Below are positions 8,977 through 17,340 of a DNA stretch of 64,000 nucleotides, in pieces. Position 1 is the stretch's first letter, and each line of letters starts with the position of its first letter. The DNA is from Variovorax sp. V93. GTDB taxonomy: Bacteria; Pseudomonadota; Gammaproteobacteria; Burkholderiales; Burkholderiaceae_C. The notes below the pieces were generated by a model. The model did not search any database and was not told where the DNA came from. It worked only from the letters and a program-made list of their open reading frames with translations. Made by a program: the position numbers and the translations under genes. The stretch spans positions 310,001-374,000 of the forward strand of contig NZ_AP028669.1 of NCBI RefSeq assembly GCF_041154485.1, given 5' to 3'.

Positions 8977-9798
8977 TCAGTAGCCGCTGGGCGTTACGGC
9001 GCTCGCGGCGCTCTTGTACCGGGACGACAGCTGCCTGGCCGCCGCCGTGAGCAGGATGGTGTCCACGCCCACCGCCACGAACTGCGCGCCGGCGGCCAGC
9101 CACTTGCGCGCCTGCTCCTCGGTGGTCGACAGGATGCCCGGCGCCTTGCCGGCCTTGCGGATGCGCGCAATGGCGTCGGCGATCATGGCCTGCACCTCGG
9201 GATGGTTGGGCTGGCCGACGAAGCCCATCGAGGCCGACAGGTCGGCCGGCCCGATGAACACGCCGTCCACGCCCGGCGTGGCCGCGATGGCGTCGAGGTT
9301 CTTCATGGCTTCCACTGTCTCGGCCTGCACCAACAGGCAGGTTTGCGCGTTGGCCTCGTGCAGGTAGCGCGGATAGGCCTGCCAGCGCGAGGCGCGCGCC
9401 AGGGCGCTGCCCATGCCGCGGATGCCTTCGGGCGGATAGCGCATCCCTTGCACCATGCGCGCCGCCTGCTCGGCGGTGTCGACCATCGGCACCAGGATGG
9501 TCTGCGCGCCGATGTCCAGGAACTGCTTGAGCAGCGTGACGTCGCCCACCGGCACCCGCACCACGGGATGCGAGCGTTCCGAATCGGGCTGCGCCGACCA
9601 GGCGCTCGAGATGCCCTGCAGCTGCGCGAGCACCGAGCGCACGTCGTTGGGCGCGTGCTCGCCGTCGACCAGCAGCCAGTCGAAGCCGGTGCCGGCCAGG
9701 ATCTCGGCCGCATAGCCGTCGGCCAGGCCGACCCAGAGGCCGATCTTCTGTTCGCCGGCCTGCATGGCCTGCTTGAAGGTGTTCAGGGGTGTTTGCAT
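8977..9798 (-). CDS. hpaI: 4-hydroxy-2-oxoheptane-1,7-dioate aldolase (HpaI/HpcH)
   Basis: This 273-residue class II, metal-dependent pyruvate aldolase is the last step of homoprotocatechuate catabolism and yields pyruvate plus succinate semialdehyde. Motifs include [30 protein letters not shown] (catalytic His region), [10 protein letters not shown] (metal-binding Glu) and [16 protein letters not shown] (metal Asp). ATG 9798 is used; the frame to 9855 adds a non-homologous extension. It follows hpaH by ten bases and precedes the IlvD/Edd dehydratase by fourteen, so it may also cleave 2-keto-3-deoxy sugar acids, which HpaI-class enzymes are known to accept. Confidence 0.93.
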   Translation of the reverse strand: MQTPLNTFKQAMQAGEQKIGLWVGLADGYAAEILAGTGFDWLLVDGEHAPNDVRSVLAQLQGISSAWSAQPDSERSHPVVRVPVGDVTLLKQFLDIGAQTILVPMVDTAEQAARMVQGMRYPPEGIRGMGSALARASRWQAYPRYLHEANAQTCLLVQAETVEAMKNLDAIAATPGVDGVFIGPADLSASMGFVGQPNHPEVQAMIADAIARIRKAGKAPGILSTTEEQARKWLAAGAQFVAVGVDTILLTAAARQLSSRYKSAASAVTPSGY

Positions 9799-9808
9799 GG
9801 TGTGTCTT

Positions 9809-10612
9809 TTAGATGAGACGAAAGGCAATGCTGCCCAGAGGGCCGTAGTCGGCATGGAAGGTGTCGCCGGGCAGGGCGATGGTGGGCCGCGTGAACGAGC
9901 CGCCCAGCACCACTTCGCCGGCTTCGAGGCATTCGTCCCACGGCGCGAGCTTGTTCGCGAGCCAGGCCACGCCCGTGGCCGGGTGGTTGAGCACGGCCGC
10001 GGCCACGCCCGACTCCTCGATCACGCCGTTCTTGTAGAGCAGCGCGCTCACCCAGCGCAGGTCGACCGCGTCGGGCTTGACCGGCCGGCCGCCCATCACG
10101 ATGCCGGCGTTGGCCGCGTTGTCGGCAATGGTGTCGAACACCTTGCGCGGCGCCTTGGTGTGGCGGTCGAACTGCTCGATGCGCGCGTCGATGATCTCGA
10201 TGGCCGGCACCACGTAGTCGGTGGCGGCCAGCACGTCGAAGATGCTCAGGTTCGGCCCCTGCAGCTTCCTGCCGAGGACGAAGGCCAGCTCCACCTCGAT
10301 GCGCGGCGCGATGAAGCGCTTGAACGGAATGTCGCCGCCCTGCTCGAAGAACATGTCGTCGAGCAAGGTGCCGTAGTCGGGTTCGTCGATCTGGCTGGAC
10401 TGCTGCATGGCACGCGAGGTCAGGCCGATCTTGTGGCCCTTCACGGCGCGGCCTTCCGCGATCTTCTGCCTGACCCATTCGCGCGAGATGGCGTAGCCGT
10501 CCTCGATGGTCATGCCGGGAAAGCGCTTGGAGAAATGCTCGACCTGCACGCGCGATCTTTCGCTTTCGTGCAGTTCGGCCGCGAGCTTGGCGATGGTGTC
10601 GGCGGTGAGCAT
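9809..10612 (-). CDS. hpaH: 2-oxo-hept-3-ene-1,7-dioate hydratase
   Basis: The 267-residue product adds water to 2-oxohept-3-ene-1,7-dioate, the penultimate step of the homoprotocatechuate branch. It belongs to the FAH-fold hydratase/decarboxylase family, with [24 protein letters not shown], the metal-binding [12 protein letters not shown] (Glu pair) and [12 protein letters not shown] (Glu) visible. Length equals that of the enterobacterial HpaH. The gene lies four bases after hpaF and ten before hpaI in one minus-strand operon. Confidence 0.95.
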   Translation of the reverse strand: MLTADTIAKLAAELHESERSRVQVEHFSKRFPGMTIEDGYAISREWVRQKIAEGRAVKGHKIGLTSRAMQQSSQIDEPDYGTLLDDMFFEQGGDIPFKRFIAPRIEVELAFVLGRKLQGPNLSIFDVLAATDYVVPAIEIIDARIEQFDRHTKAPRKVFDTIADNAANAGIVMGGRPVKPDAVDLRWVSALLYKNGVIEESGVAAAVLNHPATGVAWLANKLAPWDECLEAGEVVLGGSFTRPTIALPGDTFHADYGPLGSIAFRLI

Positions 10613-10616
10613 GGTG

Positions 10617-11021
10617 CTACTTGTTGAAGAGAGGATGCAGGTTGCTGTGCTTGCCGTCGTACACCTGACCCGGGCTTTCGTCGATCTGCAGCGTGATGCC
10701 GATGTGGCGCTTGTCGAAGATCGGTTCGAAATGCGTGCGCACGGCGGCCAGAAGTTCGTCGCCGGCTTTTTTCTTCACGGCCTCCGAGCGCCCCGCGGCC
10801 ATGCGGATGTTGAGGTACACGAAGGCATAGTCGGCCTTGCCGTCGGCCACCGCGTAGTGCGCAGCGGGATAGGCCAGCACGCGCGTGCCGCCGATGGGGA
10901 ACACCGGTTTGCCGGTCTCGTCCTGCTGCGCGAGCATGGTGTCGGCCAGCGTGCGGCACAGCGCCGACATGTCGGTCTCGGCTTCGATGTTGGGCGTGTA
11001 GAGAATGACGAGGTGGGGCAT
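10617..11021 (-). CDS. hpaF: 5-carboxymethyl-2-hydroxymuconate delta-isomerase
   Basis: This 134-residue tautomerase-superfamily enzyme shifts the double bond of carboxymethyl-hydroxymuconate. It begins [20 protein letters not shown], so Pro2 becomes the catalytic N-terminal proline after methionine removal. [13 protein letters not shown] gives the conserved arginine region and [10 protein letters not shown] the C-terminal strand. It is about the length of E. coli HpaF. It sits nine bases after hpaD and four before hpaH. Confidence 0.95.
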   Translation of the reverse strand: MPHLVILYTPNIEAETDMSALCRTLADTMLAQQDETGKPVFPIGGTRVLAYPAAHYAVADGKADYAFVYLNIRMAAGRSEAVKKKAGDELLAAVRTHFEPIFDKRHIGITLQIDESPGQVYDGKHSNLHPLFNK

Positions 11022-11030
11022 GGTGCGTGC

Positions 11031-11894
11031 TCAGACGGGAAGGGGTGTGACCGGGAAGATCGCATTGATCTGCCCCGTGCCCGAGCTGCCGAAATAGGGC
11101 GTGACCACCTCCACCGGCGCGGTGTAGCGGTCCCAGCCCAGCAGGCCCAGCAGCATCGCGGTGTCGTGCATGTCGCCTTCGCCCCAGCACTTGTCGGCGT
11201 ACATCGGCAGCATGCCGACGAAGGTCTGCCAGTCGCCGGCCTTCCACAGTTCGACCACGCGGCGGTCCACCTGCTCGAGGAAGGGATCGTAGACCTTGTG
11301 CATGAATTCGGGGGCGCGGCCGTTGTCCGCGAAGTGGTGCGAGAGCGAGCCGCTCGCGAACACCGCCACCGTGCCCTCGTAGCGCTCCTCGATCGCGCGG
11401 CGCACCGCGAGGCCGAAGCGGCCCGACTCGGTGAGGTCGTGCCAGTCGCACCAGCCGCTGATGCTGATCACCTTGTAGTGCTGGTCGGGGTTCATGTAGC
11501 GCATCGGCACCAGCGTGCCGTACTCCAGTTCGAGCGTGGTGTCGCTGTGCGCGCGGCTCTTCACGCCCATCTCGTTGGCCACGTCGGCGATCAGGTGGCC
11601 CAGCGCCGGGTTGCCGGGGTAGGCGTAGGGCATGTTCTTGATGAAGTGCGGCAGCTCGTTGCTGGTGTAGGTGCCACCGAACTTCGGGCCGCAGTTGACG
11701 TGGTATTCGCTGTTGACCTGCCAGTGCACGTCGAACACCACGATGGTGTCCACGCCCAGCGCGCGGCAGCGCCGGTCGATTTCCTTGTGGCCGTTGATCG
11801 CGGCGTCGCGGCAGCCGAAGTTCGGTCCCGGGAATTCCGAGAGGTACATCGACGGCACGTGCGTGATCTTGGCGGCGAGAGCGAGTTGGCCCAT
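11031..11894 (-). CDS. hpaD: 3,4-dihydroxyphenylacetate 2,3-dioxygenase
   Basis: This 287-residue class III (LigB-type) extradiol dioxygenase opens the ring of homoprotocatechuate to carboxymethyl-hydroxymuconate semialdehyde. MGQLALAAKITHVPSMYLSE carries the first metal-ligand histidine and VVFDVHWQVNSEYHVNC the second. GSLSHHFADNGRAPE and the C-terminal GTGQINAIFP are also characteristic. The sequence follows the enterobacterial HpaD/HpcB closely from end to end, so the substrate call is firm. A Bug gene lies 21 bases upstream in the operon. Confidence 0.96.
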   Translation of the reverse strand: MGQLALAAKITHVPSMYLSEFPGPNFGCRDAAINGHKEIDRRCRALGVDTIVVFDVHWQVNSEYHVNCGPKFGGTYTSNELPHFIKNMPYAYPGNPALGHLIADVANEMGVKSRAHSDTTLELEYGTLVPMRYMNPDQHYKVISISGWCDWHDLTESGRFGLAVRRAIEERYEGTVAVFASGSLSHHFADNGRAPEFMHKVYDPFLEQVDRRVVELWKAGDWQTFVGMLPMYADKCWGEGDMHDTAMLLGLLGWDRYTAPVEVVTPYFGSSGTGQINAIFPVTPLPV

Positions 11895-11915
11895 GTCCGT
11901 ATCTCCTTGTTCCGT

Positions 11916-12890
11916 TCAGGCTTCGAGCTGGATGTTGCCCTTGCGGATCACGTCGCCGTACTTCGCGATCTCGCTCTGGATGAAGGCCGCGAAGCGCTCC
12001 GGCGTGCCCGGCAGCGGCGCGATGCCGCCCTTCTGGAAGGCTTCGGCCACCGCGGGGCTCGCGAGCGCGCGGTTCACCTCGGCGTTCATGCGCTGCACGA
12101 TGGCATCGGGCGTGCCAGCGGGCGCCAGCAGTCCGTTCCACGAATTGGACTCGATGGGCACGCCCTGTTCCGCCAGTGTGGGTATGGTGCTCGCGTATTG
12201 CGAGCGCTGCGCGGTCGCCATGCCCAGCGCCACCAGCTTGCCGCCCTGCACGTGGCTGCGGAACTCGGGCCAGTTGCCGAACATCATCGTCACCTGCCCG
12301 CCGAGCAGGTCGGTGAGTGCGGGGCCCTGGCCCTTGTAGGGCACGTGCACGATGTCCAGGCCCATCTGCAGCTTGAGCATCTCGCCCGACAGGTGGGCCG
12401 AGGTGCCGTTGCCGAAGGAGGCGAAGCTCAGCGTGCCGGGCTTGGCCGTGGCGGCGTTGCGCAGGTCGGCCAGCGTCTTCAGGCCGCTCGCGGGATGCGT
12501 GGCCAGCACATGCTCCGACATGCCCATGAGCGCGACGGGGCGCAGGTCTTTCTGCGTGTCGTAGGGCAGCTTGCGGACCAGCGTCTGGTTGGCCGTGAAG
12601 CTGTTGGCCACGCAGACGAAGGTATAGCCGTCGGGCGCGGCCTTGGCCGCCGAGTCGACGCCGATCACCGTGCCCGCGCCGGGCTTGTTCTCGACGATCA
12701 CCGGCTGGCCCAGCGCCTTCGCCACCTCGGTGCCTACGAGGCGCGCGACGAAGTCGGTGGTGCCGCCGGGCGGGAAGGGCACGATCACGCGGACCGGCTT
12801 GTGGGGCCAGGCGGTCTGTGCCCGCGCGAGCGAGGGCAGCGCGGCGAGTGCGGCCGCGCCCTGCAGCAGCGTGCGGCGCCGCGTGTTCAT
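11916..12890 (-). CDS. Bug-family substrate-binding protein inside the hpa operon
   Basis: This 324-residue periplasmic binding protein has a Tat-like leader (MNTRRRTLLQGAAALAALPS) ending ARAQ. Typical Bug motifs are VIVPFPPGGTTDFVARLVG, VIVENKPGAGTVIG, HVPYKGQGPALTDLLGGQV and a C-terminal helix. The ATG overlaps the hpaE stop (ATGA), so its synthesis is translationally coupled to the semialdehyde dehydrogenase. That coupling suggests it captures homoprotocatechuate, hydroxyphenylacetate or a similar acid, but the ligand cannot be read from sequence. No cognate membrane components are present in the window. Confidence 0.93.
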   Translation of the reverse strand: MNTRRRTLLQGAAALAALPSLARAQTAWPHKPVRVIVPFPPGGTTDFVARLVGTEVAKALGQPVIVENKPGAGTVIGVDSAAKAAPDGYTFVCVANSFTANQTLVRKLPYDTQKDLRPVALMGMSEHVLATHPASGLKTLADLRNAATAKPGTLSFASFGNGTSAHLSGEMLKLQMGLDIVHVPYKGQGPALTDLLGGQVTMMFGNWPEFRSHVQGGKLVALGMATAQRSQYASTIPTLAEQGVPIESNSWNGLLAPAGTPDAIVQRMNAEVNRALASPAVAEAFQKGGIAPLPGTPERFAAFIQSEIAKYGDVIRKGNIQLEA

Positions 12891-14353
12891 GCCATGCCCC
12901 AATGCGGGATGTGGTGCGAGCCCATCGATACCGCAATGTTCTTCGGCTCGCAGAACACTTCGTAGCTCCACGTGCCGCCCTCGCGCCCCGTGCCCGAGGC
13001 CTTGGTGCCACCGAAGGGCTGGCGAAGGTCTCTGACGTTCTGGCTGTTGACGAAGCACATGCCGGCCTCCACCGCGGCGGCCACGCGGTGCGCCCGGCCG
13101 ATGTTCTCGGTCCACACGTAGCTGCTGAGGCCGTAGGCGATGTCGTTGGCGAGTTCGATTGCGTGCGCCTCGTCCTTGAACGGAATCAGGCAGGCGACCG
13201 GCCCGAAGATCTCGTCCTGAGCGATCTTCATGCGGTTGTCGACATCGGCGAACACGGTGGGCATCACGTAGTTGCCCTTCTTCACGCGGTCGGGCAGGTT
13301 CGCTGGCGCCTCGAGGCCACCGCACAGCAGCGTCGCGCCTTCCTTCGGCCCCAGCTCGATGTAGCTGCGCACCTTGGCCAGATGCGCCTGCGAGATCATC
13401 GGGCCCACGATGGTCTTCTCGTCGAGCGGGTCGCCCACGGTGATGCGCCTGGCGCGCTCGGCGAACCTGGCGGCAAAGCCGGCGTAGATCGACTGCTGCA
13501 CCAGGATGCGCGAGCCGGCCGTGCAGCGCTCGCCGTTGTTGCTGAAGATCATGAACACGGCCGCGTCGAGCGCGCGGTCGAGGTCGGCGTCGTCGAAGAT
13601 CACGAACGGGCTCTTGCCGCCGAGTTCCATGCTGAACTTTTTCAGGCCCGCGCTCTTCACGATGCGGTTGCCCGTGGCGGTGGAGCCGGTGAACGAGATC
13701 GCGCGCACATCGGGGTGCGCCACGAGCGGCTCGCCGGCTTCCTTGCCGTAGCCGTGCACCAGGTTCAGCACGCCGGCGGGAATGCCCGCTTCGAGCGCGA
13801 GTTCGCCCAGGCGCGCAGCTGTCAGCGGCGAGAGCTCGCTCATCTTCAGTACCGCGGTGTTGCCGAAGGCCAGGCAGGGCGCGACCTTCCAGGTGGCCGT
13901 CATGAACGGCACGTTCCACGGGCTGATGAGTGCGCACACGCCCACCGGATGGAACAGCGTGTAGTTCAGGTGCGTGGGCGTGGGATAGGTGTGGCCGTCC
14001 ACGCGCGTGCACATCTCGGCGAAGTAATAGAAGTTGTCGGCCGCGCGGGGGATCAACTGCTTGCCCGTTTGCGCGATGACCTGGCCGCAGTCGTTGGTCT
14101 CGGTCTGCGCGATTTCGGGCACGTGCCGGGCGATCAGGTCTCCGAGCTTGCGGATGAGCTTGGCGCGCTCGGGCGCGGGCAGGCCGGCCCACTTCGGGAA
14201 GGCCTCCTTGGCGGCGGCCACGGCCGCATTCACTTCGGCCTCGCCGCCCGAGGCGACTTCGGCCAGCACCTCCTGAGTGGCGGGGTTGACGGTTTCGAAG
14301 TAGTCGCTGCCGGCGACGGACTTGCCGCCGATGAGATGGTCGATCTGTTGCAT
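12887..14353 (-). CDS. hpaE: 5-carboxymethyl-2-hydroxymuconate semialdehyde dehydrogenase
   Basis: This 488-residue NAD-dependent aldehyde dehydrogenase oxidises the ring-cleavage product of HpaD to carboxymethyl-hydroxymuconate. ISPWNVPFMTATWKVAP forms the cofactor cradle, SFTGSTATGNRI the Rossmann turn, MELGGKSP carries general base Glu243, and NNGERCTAGSR carries nucleophile Cys277. GGTKASGTGREGG is the standard C-terminal motif. Length and start (MQQIDHLIGG) fit HpaE. The stop overlaps the Bug gene start, and another Bug gene lies 20 bases upstream. Confidence 0.95.
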   Translation of the reverse strand: MQQIDHLIGGKSVAGSDYFETVNPATQEVLAEVASGGEAEVNAAVAAAKEAFPKWAGLPAPERAKLIRKLGDLIARHVPEIAQTETNDCGQVIAQTGKQLIPRAADNFYYFAEMCTRVDGHTYPTPTHLNYTLFHPVGVCALISPWNVPFMTATWKVAPCLAFGNTAVLKMSELSPLTAARLGELALEAGIPAGVLNLVHGYGKEAGEPLVAHPDVRAISFTGSTATGNRIVKSAGLKKFSMELGGKSPFVIFDDADLDRALDAAVFMIFSNNGERCTAGSRILVQQSIYAGFAARFAERARRITVGDPLDEKTIVGPMISQAHLAKVRSYIELGPKEGATLLCGGLEAPANLPDRVKKGNYVMPTVFADVDNRMKIAQDEIFGPVACLIPFKDEAHAIELANDIAYGLSSYVWTENIGRAHRVAAAVEAGMCFVNSQNVRDLRQPFGGTKASGTGREGGTWSYEVFCEPKNIAVSMGSHHIPHWGMA

Positions 14354-14373
14354 GGAGAAATGTCCGGTCCGGT

Positions 14374-15366
14374 TCAATCGAGTTTGATGTCGCGCGCCTT
14401 GATCAGGGCATGCCACTTCTTGCGCTCGGCGTCGGTGTAGCGCGTCATTTCGGCGGCGTCTGCAGGGCGGGCTTCCCAGCCCGCGTCGTAGAGCTTCTGG
14501 CGCACGCCGCCATCGGCCATGGCCTTCTGCAGCTCCGCGCCCAGCTTCGCCTGCACTTCCTTCGGCGTGGCGGCGGGTGCGACGAGGCCTTGCCAGGTGT
14601 AGGCCTCGACGTTGGCGTAGCCCAGTTCCTTGGCGGTGGGCACGTTGGGCAGTTGCGCAATGCGCTCGGCCGACATCGCGAGCAGCGGCACCACCTTGCC
14701 GGCCTTCACGGCGCTCACACCGCTGGGCAGGTCGAGCATCATCAGCGGCACCTGCCCGCCCATCAGGTCCTGCAGCGCCGGCGCGCCGCCCTTGTAAGGC
14801 ACGTGCAGCATCGACACGCCGGCCTCGCGCTGGAACAGTTCCATCGCCAGGTGGTGCGGACTGCCGGTACCCGGCGTCGCGATGCTGTACTTGCCGGGCG
14901 ATGCCTTGAGCGCGGCGAGCAGCGCCTTCGCATCGGCGATGCCGGCATTGGGCGCGGCCGTGATGATGAGCGGCGAGCGGCCCATCATGCCGACGAGCGC
15001 GAAGTCTTTCTCGGCGTCGTAGGGCAGCTTCTTGTAGAGCGCGGGGTTGTAGACCAGCACGCCGTTGTCGGCCGAGAACACGGTGTAGCCGTCCCCCGGC
15101 GAGCGCGCCACGTTCTCCGACGCGATGATCGCGCCCGCGCCGGGCTTGTTGTCGACCAGCACCGGCTGGCCCATCTGCTGCGACACCTGCGCGCCGACCG
15201 TGCGTGCGAGAAAATCGGTGCCACCGCCGGCCGGGTAGCCCACCACCCAGCGCACGGGCTTGGCCGGGTAGGCTGCGGTTTGCGCGGACGCGCCGAGCGC
15301 GAGCATCGAGGCGCTCAGCGCCACGAGCATGGCTGCCACGCCGGGCATTTTCTTTCTGGCTTTCAT
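14374..15366 (-). CDS. Bug-family substrate-binding protein between hpaG1 and hpaE
   Basis: This 330-residue exported protein has a Sec-type signal (MKARKKMPGVAAMLVALSAS, ending ALGASAQT). Bug motifs include WVVGYPAGGGTDFLARTVG, VLVDNKPGAGAIIA, LHVPYKGGAPALQDLMGGQV and TWQGLVAPAATPKEV. It is clearly a paralogue of the other Bug proteins here rather than a copy: the leader differs (Sec versus Tat-like) and the loops diverge. It sits 41 bases after hpaG1 and 20 before hpaE. Its ligand is unknown. Confidence 0.93.
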   Translation of the reverse strand: MKARKKMPGVAAMLVALSASMLALGASAQTAAYPAKPVRWVVGYPAGGGTDFLARTVGAQVSQQMGQPVLVDNKPGAGAIIASENVARSPGDGYTVFSADNGVLVYNPALYKKLPYDAEKDFALVGMMGRSPLIITAAPNAGIADAKALLAALKASPGKYSIATPGTGSPHHLAMELFQREAGVSMLHVPYKGGAPALQDLMGGQVPLMMLDLPSGVSAVKAGKVVPLLAMSAERIAQLPNVPTAKELGYANVEAYTWQGLVAPAATPKEVQAKLGAELQKAMADGGVRQKLYDAGWEARPADAAEMTRYTDAERKKWHALIKARDIKLD

Positions 15367-15407
15367 GGTGCTTGTCTCCGCTTTTTTTGTGTGTGACAGG
15401 AAAAAAT

Positions 15408-16178
15408 TCAGGCCGCGTCGATGGTGTTGACCAGAGCCCCGATGCCTTCGATCTCGCAGACGACCACATCGCCCGGCTTGCAGTCGACCACGCCGTCGGG
15501 CGTGCCCGTGAGGATCAGGTCGCCCGGCGACAGCGTCATGAAGCGGCTGAAATACTCGATGAGGAAGGGCGCGTCGAAGATCATGTCGCGCGTGCTGCCC
15601 TGCTGCGTGACGGTGCCGTTCACCGTGGTCTTCAATGCGAGCGCCATCGGGTCGGGCACGTCGGCCGCGTCGACGAACCACGGGCCCAGCGGCGTGCAGG
15701 TGTCGCGGTTCTTCACGCGCAGGTTGGGGCGGTACCAGTTCTCCAGGTAGTCGCGGATCGCGTAGTCATTGGCCACGGTGTAGCCGCCGATGAAGTCGTA
15801 GGCGTCATCGCGCTTCACGTGCTTTGCGGTCTTGCCGACCACGATGGCGAGCTCGCACTCGTAGTGCATGAACTGCACGCCAGCCGGCCGGTGCGTGAAC
15901 TGCCGGTGGCCGATCAGCGTGCTCTGGCCCTTGACGAACACCAGCGGCTCCTCGGGCGCCTTGAACTCGAGTTCCTTCGCGTGATCGGCGTAGTTGAGGC
16001 CGAGCGCGAGGATGGTGCGCGGGCGCGGCGTGGGCGCGAGCGGCGGCAGCCAGACGAGCTGTTCCTGCGGCACGACGCGGCCGTCGTCCAGCCGCACGGC
16101 GGCGTCGGCCTGGCCGTTGAAGTCGTGTGCGGTGCCGGTGTGCTCGCGGCCTTCGAAGATGACGCGTGCGTGCTTCAT
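15408..16178 (-). CDS. hpaG1: Homoprotocatechuate pathway isomerase/decarboxylase, HpaG1-type FAH-fold subunit
   Basis: This 256-residue FAH-fold protein contains ILALGLNYADHAKE, LVFVKGQSTLIGH, metal ligands in HYECELAIVVGKTAK, GYTVANDYAIRDY and ILTGTPDGVVDCKPGD. In E. coli the decarboxylase/isomerase HpaG is one fused two-domain protein; here the two halves are separate genes. This gene encodes the full-length-looking half with all metal-binding glutamates. The ATG overlaps the hpaG2 stop, so the halves are translationally coupled and likely form a complex. Which half decarboxylates cannot be decided from sequence alone. Confidence 0.88.
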   Translation of the reverse strand: MKHARVIFEGREHTGTAHDFNGQADAAVRLDDGRVVPQEQLVWLPPLAPTPRPRTILALGLNYADHAKELEFKAPEEPLVFVKGQSTLIGHRQFTHRPAGVQFMHYECELAIVVGKTAKHVKRDDAYDFIGGYTVANDYAIRDYLENWYRPNLRVKNRDTCTPLGPWFVDAADVPDPMALALKTTVNGTVTQQGSTRDMIFDAPFLIEYFSRFMTLSPGDLILTGTPDGVVDCKPGDVVVCEIEGIGALVNTIDAA

Positions 16179-16810
16179 GCGGCGGCCTCCTGCACGAGCG
16201 TGTTGCAGAGGCTCTCGAACCCCGGCGCGGAAATCTCGATGCGGTCGCCCGCACGCGCCAGCGGCCGGCCGGCGTCGCAGCCGAGCATCAGCACGTCGCC
16301 ATGCGCGAGCGTCATGAAATCGCCCACGTCGGTGAGCAGCTGCTGCGCCGGCCGCACGAGCTGCGAGAAATCGATCGATTGCTTCAACTCCCCATTGATG
16401 CGCACCTCGACGTGGAAGTGCGCGGGGTCGGCCACCTCCTGCGCATCGCGCAGCACCGGGCCGATGCCCAGGAACCCATCGACGCACTTGAACTTCACGG
16501 GCGGGCGGAAGAAGCTCGCATGCGGAATCGAGAGGTCGTTCATCAGCACGAAGCCCTCGACGTCGCCCTCGGCGCCGATCACCATGCCGATGCTCGCGCC
16601 GATCTCCACCTCGGGCACCGATGCAGGCACCGCGATGGCGCTGCCGTGCGGGCTCCAGGTGTTGGCCGTCTTCACATAGAGCACCGGCGCCTTCGGCGGT
16701 GCCTTGTAGGGTGGCTGCGTCATCTGCGGCGCGAGCGCCTGCATTTCCGCGCGGAAGTTCAGCAGCGTGCCGTACACGGTGCCGGTCGGCAGGAAAGGGG
16801 AGGAGGTCAT
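16175..16810 (-). CDS. hpaG2: Homoprotocatechuate pathway isomerase/decarboxylase, HpaG2-type FAH-fold subunit
   Basis: This 211-residue FAH-fold partner starts MTSSPFLPTGTVYGTLLNFR. It carries PVLYVKTANTWSPHG, the ligand segment PEVEIGASIGMVIG (Glu pair), GFVLMNDLSIPH, and DVLMLGCDAGRPLARAGD in place of the usual LxTGTP-G motif. Its short length matches the N-terminal domain of fused HpaG. The start and stop overlap hpaR and hpaG1 by four bases each (ATGA), a strong sign of one polycistron. Confidence 0.88.
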   Translation of the reverse strand: MTSSPFLPTGTVYGTLLNFRAEMQALAPQMTQPPYKAPPKAPVLYVKTANTWSPHGSAIAVPASVPEVEIGASIGMVIGAEGDVEGFVLMNDLSIPHASFFRPPVKFKCVDGFLGIGPVLRDAQEVADPAHFHVEVRINGELKQSIDFSQLVRPAQQLLTDVGDFMTLAHGDVLMLGCDAGRPLARAGDRIEISAPGFESLCNTLVQEAAA

Positions 16811-17241
16811 TCGGGTTGCTCCAGCGCGATCAGTTCGTCCAGCAGCCCATACAGCTGCGTCAGCTTGGTCTTGCCCAGCGACTGCTCCAGCCACTGGTAG
16901 TGCGACTCGATGCTCGAGGACAGCTTCTTCACCAGCTTCATTCCGTGCGCCGTCGCCTCGACCACGGTGCGGCGCTGGTCCTCGGGGTCGCGGCTGCGGG
17001 TGATGAGGTCGTCTCGCTCCATGCGCGCGAGCACGCCCGTGAGGCTGGGGCCGAGGATGAAGGCCTCGCGCGCCACGCGGCCGGTTTCGACCGCACCGTT
17101 CTCGCCGAGCACGCGCAGCACGCGCCACTGCTGGTCGGACAGCGCGTGCTCGCGCAGGCTGGGCCGCGTGTGGGCCATGACGGCTTCGCGCGCCTGCAGC
17201 AGCAGACGCGGGAGGTTGCGGTGGGCGAAGGTGGTGCTCAA
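16807..17241 (-). CDS. hpaR: MarR-family repressor of homoprotocatechuate degradation
   Basis: This 144-residue MarR winged-helix protein heads the operon. LLLQAREAVMAHTRP and DQQWRVLRVLGENG follow E. coli HpaR closely, then GPSLTGVLARMERDDLITRS gives the recognition helix and DPEDQRRTVVEAT the wing. The start is TTG at 17241 with an AAAGG element eight bases ahead; the first ATG is 21 residues in and would remove conserved sequence. HpaR in enterobacteria represses the meta-cleavage operon and is released by hydroxyphenylacetates. A 12-bp palindrome at 17264-17275 is a likely operator. Confidence 0.92.
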   Translation of the reverse strand: MSTTFAHRNLPRLLLQAREAVMAHTRPSLREHALSDQQWRVLRVLGENGAVETGRVAREAFILGPSLTGVLARMERDDLITRSRDPEDQRRTVVEATAHGMKLVKKLSSSIESHYQWLEQSLGKTKLTQLYGLLDELIALEQPE

Positions 17242-17263
17242 GCGCGGTGCCTTTCCAAATTAC

Positions 17264-17275
17264 TTAACATGTTAA
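17264..17275. promoter_or_regulatory. Palindrome TTAACATGTTAA, candidate HpaR operator
   Basis: This perfect 12-bp palindrome is AT-rich in an otherwise GC-rich region, 22 bases upstream of the hpaR start and 65 before radA. MarR-type repressors bind such sites overlapping their own promoters. It is the only strong palindrome in the divergent spacer. That HpaR binds it is inference from position. Confidence 0.65.
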
Positions 17276-17328
17276 ATGATTGGCAAACGCTTTCCAAGCC
17301 GTTCGGCATCAGGGTTTGTGCGGACACC

Positions 17329-17334
17329 TAAACT
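17329..17334 (+). promoter_or_regulatory. -10-like TAAACT directly before radA
   Basis: A TAAACT hexamer ends six bases before the radA ATG, and no Shine-Dalgarno sequence lies between. If used, transcription would begin at or next to the start codon, giving a leaderless mRNA. No clear -35 box was found at the usual spacing, so the call is tentative. Confidence 0.4.
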
Positions 17335-17340
17335 CGCTGC

